64,000 bases of DNA from the NCBI GenBank assembly GCA_963575745.1, contig CAUYUJ010004758.1, positions 476,524 to 540,523 on the forward strand. The letters are read 5' to 3'. Every line of letters begins with the position of its first letter. Position 1 is the stretch's first letter. Of the stretch, positions 43,107-50,340 are shown piece after piece. This DNA comes from Prorocentrum cordatum. Lineage: Eukaryota > Sar > Dinophyceae > Prorocentrales > Prorocentraceae. The translations under genes and the position numbers were made by a program. Under the pieces are notes generated by a model, which had not been told where the DNA came from, ran no database searches, and was given only the letters and a program-made list of their open reading frames with translations.

Positions 43107-46100
43107 GCCCGGCGGCTGCAGAGGTTCCTCCGCCAGAACCTCCATGCTGGCCCCTCGAGGACCCCCAAGGCCGGGAAAGCCGACGACCACGCCCCAGCCG
43201 ATCAAGAAGCCCCCGCAGGAGCTGGGCCAGGCACAGGGAAGGCAGGGGCCGCCGTCAAGAAGGCTGCTGCCAAGAAGCGGCCCGCCGCCCGGGCCTACCC
43301 AGCGGGCAAGGCGCTGACCTCCAGCGAGATCGGGCGCTCGGTCAAGCACGCCCCCCGTGACAAGAACGGGAAGGTCATTTGCTGGGATGCTTGCACCTGG
43401 GCCGGTTGCCCCAAGGCGGCGGGGACCTGCGCCCACTCCCACGAGGCCATCAAGGGGCTTGGCAGCCTTGACTGGACCGTGCAGGCGCAGCTCATCAGGC
43501 GCGGCGGCCTGAAGTCGGGAGCTAAGGTCGACCCCGCTTCGGTCGACGGGCGAGTAGCCCAGCTCTGGGCCCAGGCTAAGGCCGAAGCGGACAGCAAAAG
43601 GGCTGGCGGAAGTGCCGGGGAGGGCCCCGGGGCAACTTCGGGAGGCAGCCGAGCGGGAGGCTCGCCGGCTGTCTGGTCCCCCCCTGCCGCCTTCGACGAG
43701 ATCCAGACCACCGCCCTCGAGGAGGAGCTCAGACAGGCCGTTCAAGGCCCCGAGGAAGACTGGCTGCTGGACGCCCACGCCCACGCGCCCGCAGTAGAGG
43801 GGACTGGCGAGACGACGCACCCAGCCGCCCTCGAAAGATGGAACATCATCGAGAAGATCTTGGAGAGCGGGACCCTCGCGACCCTGGGCGACATCAGCGA
43901 CTACCTGCACTCGCACGTCCTGGCCAGGCTCGCACGCGCCAGCTCAGAAGGCAGCTCCCTGAGCCTGGAAGAGATACTGCTGGAGGCAACTCGTGACGGG
44001 GGGCCAACCCTCGCCGAGGAAGCAGGACGAGCCCTCGACAAGTTGGGATCAAAGGCGGGGAGGAGCAGCACGCAGGACCTCAGCATTGGAGGTGCCACCT
44101 GGGACGAAGACGCTGGGGTGGGCCGCGGGAAGCTCACGGTGCAGGACCAGGAATGGGACTACCTTGACTTCCAGGACGAGCTCCAACCCGATGAAGAGAT
44201 GCGCACCCGACTCGGCCTCAAGGAGGGTGACGCAGAGCTCAGGCAGCGCCTGGTACTCCACATCGCAGCCGCCCTGCTCTGGGAGGACAAAGAGCCTGAC
44301 GCGCCGGCCGTGAAGGCCCTGGCTGCGCAGCTCCGCCGGGAGTTGTGGGATGGCGTCACCACCGCCTCCGCCGCGCTGGGGGACGCGCCCCCTTTCGTAT
44401 CGCCGCGTGAAGCCGAGCTCAGGATGCACTGCCACGACGTCCAGCACCCGCACCACGACAAGGACTTCAGGTGCATCGCGGTGTTCCCACTGAGTGCCCT
44501 CAACACGACCACCGTCCGGGTCTGGAGGATCAACCACTGGAACCAGCTCGAGATCGACTCCGTCCTGCCGACGCAGACCAGCGAGAAGGAGGTCCACGTC
44601 ATGATCCACCGAGGCCACATGCGGGTGCTCCGGCCGCCGGCCATCGGCAGCCAGGGACCCAACAGGCGGGGCCGGGCCTTTGGGGAGATCCTCAAGACCT
44701 GGACACTCGCTGGGAAGCCCGTCCGCGAGCTGCTCACGGTGGGCTGGGAGATGTACCTGGAGTCGGAGGAGGTTGCGGGGCCCGTGATACCCAGCCGGCC
44801 GCCTCCCTGCATGCACTGCAAGCGTATGCAACAGGCTCAGCTCCCGACACGTGAAGGCGCCGTCGGGAATCAGGAGCTCGAGGAGGAGGACTTCTCCGGC
44901 CTCGCGCCCCTCCTGCGCAGGCCAGCCTTCGCGTGGGGCATCCGCGCCCGCGAGATCTTCGCGGGCACTGGGAACTGGACAAAGGCGATGCGGGAAGCTG
45001 GACTCCAGACGGCCCCGTCCGTCGAGTACTTCCAGGATCCTTTGGCCCAGGCCGGGCCCCAGGAGGAGCACAACATCCTCGACCCCCAGGTGCGAGAAAG
45101 GCTTCTTCTCGACGCTGGAGCCGCGCCAGGCCCCGATGAGGCGAACGTCTACCAGCTGGCCCCACCATGTACGACCCATTCGGCTTGGTGCCTCAAGAAC
45201 GGCGGGACCCGCACGTTCGAGCACCCGGACGGCGACGGGACGGTCCAGGCGGAGATCGAGAGCAACATCATGACAGATTTCGCCGCCGACCTCTGCGAGC
45301 GCCTCGACGCCAACGATCGGGGGTGGATGCTCGAGAACACGGCCAGCGACGGGCGCTACCCGAATATTTGGGACAGGGCCAGGATCAAGCAGCTGCAGAA
45401 GCGCACAGGGGCACGGATCATCTCTGTCGCTATGTGCGAGTGGGGACCGGGGCCCCCAGAGGAGCCCGTGAAGAGACACCGCAAGCTGACGTTCTGGATG
45501 GTCTCGAAGGGCCTCTACCCCTGGGCGCTCTCTCTGGCGAGGCGCTGCACCAACCGGCACGAGCGCGTCGCCCTGGGAGGGCCTCTCCCCTACGACCTGA
45601 CCCAGACCCAGATCGACCACTACAACTCCTCCGGGCTTGCGCTCAGCCCGTCCGAGCAGAAGGACATCCTGAGCCTGACCAATCGGCTGGCCCTCGCAGG
45701 CGCGCAGGCCCAAGGTCTCGCCGTGGACGCCAAAGCCATGGAAACTCCGCAGCTCGGACCCGAGCTGCTGCGCCCGCTGAACGACCTCGTTGGCAAGCTG
45801 GGGCCCGAGAACTTCCACTGGAGCCGGGTCGAGCCACGCACCGGGAGGGCCTTCAAGGACCTCCCAGAGGGCACCATGGCCTTGTACTACGGGCGCGACC
45901 AGGCCGACAATTTCGTGGCCAAGATCTCACACCGGTCACCCCCACACCTGCACGGTGGAGGGCGCATCCCCAGCGGGGCCCCCCCTCTGGTCAAGGCCCT
46001 GCGGGAGGAGTTGAGCACCCTCGGCTTCCAGGTCGGTCAGCGTGGACTACGACGCACCCGCTACGCCGGCCAGTACCCGACGAGGCTGTGCGCTGCCTGG

Positions 46101-46529
46101 GCCGAGGTCGTCAAGGCTGCGGGGGCGGGGCCCCCCCATGCGAAGCTCCTGAAGAAGCTCGAGCCCATCGTCGCGACGAGGGCCGGGGACAAGATGGCGG
46201 CGGGGGCCGGCGACAAGGTTCACCTGGCGGACCCCCCCCCCTCTCTTTCGCTTCCAGGACGTGCCAGTCATGGAGAAAGAGGCGGAGGAAGACCATCCAG
46301 CAGGGCCCAAAGGATGGCAGTGCGCGAACAGGGGCAAGAAGAGGGGAGGGTGGAAGCGCAACAAGGCGAGGAAGAGAGACCCCGACCGAGGAGCACCACC
46401 ACCAGGCCCTGGAGGAAACGGTGGAGGCGACGAACCTGGGGGAGACGAAGGAGAAGAAGAGGAGGAAGAAGAGGAGAAGGAACCACCCAGGAGGGTCAAG
46501 AAGTCCAGGCAAGCCGAGCAGCAGGCTGA
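43107..46529 (+). CDS. ORF1 extension: CCCH finger and cytosine-methyltransferase-like domain
   Basis: Same frame as ORF1, separated only by TAG at 43104-43106. No in-frame ATG occurs for about 1.1 kb, so expression probably needs readthrough, splicing or a non-AUG start. Near 43378-43445 there is a C-x8-C-x6-C-x3-H finger (CWDACTWAGCPKAAGTCAHSH region). The methyltransferase-like domain is at 44930-45620: motif I FAGTGNWTKAMREAG, motif IV QLAPPCTTHSAW with Pro-Cys, motif VI WMLENTASDG, motif VIII-like KRHRKLTFWMVS. Chemistry inferred: SAM-dependent C5 cytosine methylation. A mixed helical region precedes it. The C-terminus is Arg/Glu-rich and overlaps the next frame. Confidence 0.65.
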   Translation, partial: ARRLQRFLRQNLHAGPSRTPKAGKADDHAPADQEAPAGAGPGTGKAGAAVKKAAAKKRPAARAYPAGKALTSSEIGRSVKHAPRDKNGKVICWDACTWAGCPKAAGTCAHSHEAIKGLGSLDWTVQAQLIRRGGLKSGAKVDPASVDGRVAQLWAQAKAEADSKRAGGSAGEGPGATSGGSRAGGSPAVWSPPAAFDEIQTTALEEELRQAVQGPEEDWLLDAHAHAPAVEGTGETTHPAALERWNIIEKILESGTLATLGDISDYLHSHVLARLARASSEGSSLSLEEILLEATRDGGPTLAEEAGRALDKLGSKAGRSSTQDLSIGGATWDEDAGVGRGKLTVQDQEWDYLDFQDELQPDEEMRTRLGLKEGDAELRQRLVLHIAAALLWEDKEPDAPAVKALAAQLRRELWDGVTTASAALGDAPPFVSPREAELRMHCHDVQHPHHDKDFRCIAVFPLSALNTTTVRVWRINHWNQLEIDSVLPTQTSEKEVHVMIHRGHMRVLRPPAIGSQGPNRRGRAFGEILKTWTLAGKPVRELLTVGWEMYLESEEVAGPVIPSRPPPCMHCKRMQQAQLPTREGAVGNQELEEEDFSGLAPLLRRPAFAWGIRAREIFAGTGNWTKAMREAGLQTAPSVEYFQDPLAQAGPQEEHNILDPQVRERLLLDAGAAPGPDEANVYQLAPPCTTHSAWCLKNGGTRTFEHPDGDGTVQAEIESNIMTDFAADLCERLDANDRGWMLENTASDGRYPNIWDRARIKQLQKRTGARIISVAMCEWGPGPPEEPVKRHRKLTFWMVSKGLYPWALSLARRCTNRHERVALGGPLPYDLTQTQIDHYNSSGLALSPSEQKDILSLTNRLALAGAQAQGLAVDAKAMETPQLGPELLRPLNDLVGKLGPENFHWSRVEPRTGRAFKDLPEGTMALYYGRDQADNFVAKISHRSPPHLHGGGRIPSGAPPLVKALREELSTLGFQVGQRGLRRTRYAGQYPTRLCAAWAEVVKAAGAGPPHAKLLKKLEPIVATRAGDKMAAGAGDKVHLADPPPSLSLPGRASHGERGGGRPSSRAQRMAVREQGQEEGRVEAQQGEEERPRPRSTTTRPWRKRWRRRTWGRRRRRRGGRRGEGTTQEGQEVQASRAAG

Positions 46530-49500
46530 CGAGCCAGTCAAGGTGCCCCTCCCGCAGCGGGGGGAACGATGGATACCGATCCCCGGGGCCCCCATGTACG
46601 CGCACGAGCTCCAGAGCGTCCTTATGACCTGCAGGTGGCTGCGCGACGACGTCCTTAGCCCCGAGGAGCTTCGCCTGTTCGTCTACACCGACGAAGGAGA
46701 CACTGCAGGAGCAGAAGGACCGCCTTTGGAAGACGATGATCGAGTCGAACCCGGGGAACGCCTCATCCTTCGGATCGGGAGGGAAGACATCGGGAATTGG
46801 GCGGCCTGGGCGCCACGCTGGATCAAGAGGGCTGTGGACGAGGAGCGTGAGGAGGCGCCGTGGCACCGCGACGAGGCCACCCCCGCTTCCCACCGCAGCG
46901 TCACGCTGAGGATCGCCGACCGAGCCAGCTCCCAAGGTTTTGGCAGCCTGGAGCTTGGCGTCGTCTGGAACAGGCGGATTCCCCCACCGCACTCGGGAGG
47001 GAAGCGTTTCCAGCTGGCCGCTGCTCAGGCCCTCCAGAGGCAGAGCCGCGAGGCACCCGCCGGGGGGTCCAGCAGCGGCGGCAGCTCAGCCGACAGCATC
47101 AAGCTGGAGAGCATAAGGAGGAAGCTCGAGGCCGCCAGAGCCGCCGAGGTAGGTGTCCTGGAGGAGGAGGAGAAGCGCATCAAGGAGCTGCAGATACAGC
47201 TGGCAGAGGCAAAGGAACGCCGCCGGGCCCGTCGTGCGAGGGATGCCGGCAAGCGCGAGGCGGAGCAGGCGCGAGCTGGGCATCCCCGCCGGGCCAGCTC
47301 GGAACCCCCCAGCGGGCAGAGTGCGGCCACCCCGCTTGACCCAGCCTGGGAGGACGAGACCCCCCTGCCCTCGGCCATCCTGGATGGGGAGAACAAGTGC
47401 CACGAAGCGGAGTGCATCCTGAACAACCTGCTCGGGGTCTCGGCCGACGATCCCACAGGACCCGATCGGAGGAGGAAAGCCCGCGAACTCCTGATCGAGG
47501 GCATCAGCTCCATGTTCGAGGATCTACCGCGGAGCTGGACCGGTACTCCCTACGAGGAGCAGGGCGAGATCGCGAGCGAGTACGTCGACATCCTCGAGAG
47601 GCTGACCCGCAAGATGGTGAAGGCAGGGGAGCTGGACGACATCCCCGCGAAGAAGCGCCAGAGGATCGTGCACGAAAAGGCGGAGGAGGAACCTCCGAGC
47701 GACGACGCGGACTCCGCCGAGAGCTCGGAGGACGAGGTTGTGGAGAAGCCGTGCGCGAGGACCAAGGAGGGACCGGACCCACCCATCCCAGAGGACCCAG
47801 ATCCTCTGAGCCTCTGGCCTGGGCAAGCAGAAGCAGCCAGGCGGAGCAGGGAGGAGCCCTTTCAGAGCCCCCCTGGGGCGAGCGGCAGCGGAGGCCCTGC
47901 CCCCGCTGCGGGCGCAAGGCCCCCGCCGAGCGCACCGCCGCCGCCCGAGGCCCTGGAGGCCCCCTCAGACCCAGCCCGGCATCAGAAGAGCAGACTCCCC
48001 ACCACGATCCCCCAGAAGGCAGCACCTACGAGGCGAAGCCGCTCGGCAGAGACGGTCGTGGAAGCAGCCAGGCGGGCCGCAGGTAGGTCGACGACCTCCA
48101 GCGGAGACCCACCTACTGGGAGGGCAGACGCCGGCAGCACAGGAACGCCCGAGGAGGCGCCCACACTCAGGCCCAGGCCAAGATCGTCGGGTGCCCAGCT
48201 GCGCGCCACCTCCAAGGGGAAGCCCTCGCAGCCCAGGCCCCGCCAGGACGAGCCAGCAGGGCCACTCGCGCCCCCGGACCACGCAGTCCGGCCACTGCTG
48301 AGGCCGCCGGGGTGGCGCCCACTCCTCCCAGGGCAGATCTGCAGACCACCAGGCATGCCGCCGATGATGCCACCCCCCTGGCCGTCTCCCCCACGGGGAG
48401 GCCGCTGTGGGGGGCCCCCTTTGGGGGAGGCGCCGGCGGCACCAAGCGGAGGGAAGGCGCAGGAGGAGGCGCGCGCCTACGTCAAGTGGTGCGCGGACCA
48501 CCCTACCTTCCAGCCCGAGAAGGTGCCAGAAGTCGTGAAGCGGGGCAACTCACTCCTCCGTCTCGCCGGCAGCATAGAGAGAGCTGCCGAGCTGCTGAAG
48601 CACGCGCGAGAGGAGATCTACGGGAACCCGTTGGGCGGCGTGCTCCAGGAAGACGTGCAGAAGTCCTTGGACCCGCATCGCGCCGCCTACCTCCGGGCAA
48701 TGGCCACCGGAGGGGTACCTGTGCGGCGCACGGAGGAGCGGGCGCGCACGCAGGCCAAGTCGCACTCCTCGGCGGTGGACCACGCGCTGGAGATGTTCGA
48801 GAAAGCCTGGAAGGACAGAGGCTACGGCGTCGTCCTCTGGGCCTCGGACGAGGTCGAGGATGTGCTCGCCGCCTCGGCGTTGGTCGAGTCGCCCAGCGGG
48901 AGGGTTCCCAAGATGTTGCCGGATCGGACCATCTCGAAGGAGGGCCGGCCGATCCACGACATGCGCGCGGCCAACGCCTTCTCCCCGAAGGAGCAGCACC
49001 CGCCAGCTAAGCAGCCCCTCCACAGGGGGCTTGCTCGGCTCAGCCTCTGGTGGGAAGCGAGGCACCCGGGCGTCCAACAGGTGGTCGCAAAGCGCGACGT
49101 GGCCAGGGCCTTCAAGTGGCACCACCTGGAACCAGCTGCAGTGCCAGAGTTCGGGACGACGCTCCCGGGCAAGGAGGTCGGGGTGCCAGGACGAGTTATC
49201 CTGATCCACGGCGTGCTGGTTTTCGGCTGGGCCGGCAGCCCCGGCGAGTACATGGCGTTCGCCTGGGCGGCCAAGAGCGAGCACGAGAGGAGGAAGCCGC
49301 CGGCGCCCAGGATCAACGATGCCGTCAAGTACGCCTCCAAGTGGCTGATGGACGACGGAGTCGTCCTCGAACCGCTGGTGGGCCTCCGACCCTGGCTCTC
49401 GGCCGAGGAGCTCGACGGGGCCATGAAGCGGGTCTGGGGCCCGGACGCAGTCAACGAGGAGAAGCTGGACGTCGAGGGGGAGTTTGCCGCAGAGCAGCTG

Positions 49501-49920
49501 ATCTGGGGCCTCCACATGAACTTCGACACGAAGGTGGTTAGGCTCCCGGAACCCAAGTGCATCAAGGCCCAGTACTTGCTCGCCCTCCCGGAGCTTAGGG
49601 GATCAAGGCGGGTCCCCCTGAAGGTCGCCCAAGAGCTGCGAGGCTGCGCCCAGTTTTGGGCTTCAGCACAGCCTGCCCTCCGCCCCGAGCTACCTGCCCT
49701 GGACCGGCTCCTGAGCAGCGGGACGAGCTGGGCAGAGCCGAAGGGTGCGCCTGAAGAGGTCGAGCACGCCTGGGAGGAGTGGGACGCGTCGGTGGGTTTT
49801 CTGAGGATGCTCTTCGACGTCCCCGAAGCTTGGAGCACGACTTTCCAGGCCAGCTTCACGCAAGCCCTTTCAGTGTGCGAACGCCTCGCACTGCCGGGAA
49901 CAGCACGTACCACGCGGTAG
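46270..49920 (+). CDS. Reverse transcriptase polyprotein of the tyrosine-recombinase element
   Basis: In the +1 frame relative to the preceding segment, overlapping its end by ~260 bp. The first in-frame ATG is 46270, but the frame is open upstream to a C10 run, so fusion by frameshift is possible. N-terminal half: Gly/Glu/Lys-rich, a compact domain (RLFVYTDEGDTAG to RLILRIGRED), then a long Glu/Arg coiled coil (47100-47280) and a Pro-rich linker. The RT is at about 48780-49560: GRPIHDMRAANAF (fingers), motif A VAKRDVARAFKWH, motif B GWAGSPGEYMAFAWAA, motif C WLMDDGVVLEP with Asp-Asp intact. The DIRS-type RNase H should follow, but a TAG at 49918 interrupts it near its first catalytic strand. 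About 1216 aa. Confidence 0.75.
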   Translation: MEKEAEEDHPAGPKGWQCANRGKKRGGWKRNKARKRDPDRGAPPPGPGGNGGGDEPGGDEGEEEEEEEEKEPPRRVKKSRQAEQQADEPVKVPLPQRGERWIPIPGAPMYAHELQSVLMTCRWLRDDVLSPEELRLFVYTDEGDTAGAEGPPLEDDDRVEPGERLILRIGREDIGNWAAWAPRWIKRAVDEEREEAPWHRDEATPASHRSVTLRIADRASSQGFGSLELGVVWNRRIPPPHSGGKRFQLAAAQALQRQSREAPAGGSSSGGSSADSIKLESIRRKLEAARAAEVGVLEEEEKRIKELQIQLAEAKERRRARRARDAGKREAEQARAGHPRRASSEPPSGQSAATPLDPAWEDETPLPSAILDGENKCHEAECILNNLLGVSADDPTGPDRRRKARELLIEGISSMFEDLPRSWTGTPYEEQGEIASEYVDILERLTRKMVKAGELDDIPAKKRQRIVHEKAEEEPPSDDADSAESSEDEVVEKPCARTKEGPDPPIPEDPDPLSLWPGQAEAARRSREEPFQSPPGASGSGGPAPAAGARPPPSAPPPPEALEAPSDPARHQKSRLPTTIPQKAAPTRRSRSAETVVEAARRAAGRSTTSSGDPPTGRADAGSTGTPEEAPTLRPRPRSSGAQLRATSKGKPSQPRPRQDEPAGPLAPPDHAVRPLLRPPGWRPLLPGQICRPPGMPPMMPPPWPSPPRGGRCGGPPLGEAPAAPSGGKAQEEARAYVKWCADHPTFQPEKVPEVVKRGNSLLRLAGSIERAAELLKHAREEIYGNPLGGVLQEDVQKSLDPHRAAYLRAMATGGVPVRRTEERARTQAKSHSSAVDHALEMFEKAWKDRGYGVVLWASDEVEDVLAASALVESPSGRVPKMLPDRTISKEGRPIHDMRAANAFSPKEQHPPAKQPLHRGLARLSLWWEARHPGVQQVVAKRDVARAFKWHHLEPAAVPEFGTTLPGKEVGVPGRVILIHGVLVFGWAGSPGEYMAFAWAAKSEHERRKPPAPRINDAVKYASKWLMDDGVVLEPLVGLRPWLSAEELDGAMKRVWGPDAVNEEKLDVEGEFAAEQLIWGLHMNFDTKVVRLPEPKCIKAQYLLALPELRGSRRVPLKVAQELRGCAQFWASAQPALRPELPALDRLLSSGTSWAEPKGAPEEVEHAWEEWDASVGFLRMLFDVPEAWSTTFQASFTQALSVCERLALPGTARTTR

Positions 49921-50340
49921 ACCGGTGGCGATGCCACCACTTCCTCGATTGGCGCCATCGACTGGGGGAGCGCAACCGCAGGAGGAGCCACGCCGACGCC
50001 GGAGTACATGGCCGCGGACGCCGGACCTCTGCTCGAGGCCCTGAGTCAAGCGGTCGGGGGCGAGAGCAGCGAGGAGGACTGGATCATCGCGGTGGTTGAG
50101 CTGTTGGCGGTGGTCGCGTTGGCCACGAAGCAGGGCTCGAAGTGGGAAGGCGAGCTGGTGTTCTATGTCACAGACAACCAGAATGTGAAGGCATGGCTTA
50201 CCAAGAAAGCCCCGAGAACGCCCTCGCCCGCCACCTGATCCGTTTAGTGGAGAGGATCGAAGCCATGCACGGGTGCCGCATCGTCTCGTTCTTTGTTAGG
50301 ACCTACCACAACGAAGTGGCCGACTGGCTTACCCGCGAGG
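49921..50340 (+). pseudogene. DIRS-type RNase H, split by a stop and a frameshift
   Basis: After the TAG the RT frame continues with GDATTSSIGAIDW (first catalytic Asp strand), VVELLAVVALATKQ (Glu helix) and VTDNQNVKAWLTK (Asp strand), then fails at 50238. The adjacent frame resumes with ENALARHLIRLVERI and ends RTYHNEVADWLTR, the final catalytic Asp with the Trp-Leu-Thr typical of DIRS elements. A one-base indel near 50205 reconciles both halves. All four acidic positions are therefore present in the DNA but not in one frame. Confidence 0.7.

Noticed and set aside
44049-45818. 589-codon minus-strand ORF opposite the methyltransferase-like region
   Set aside because: Antisense shadow; catalytic motifs in correct order exist only on the plus strand.
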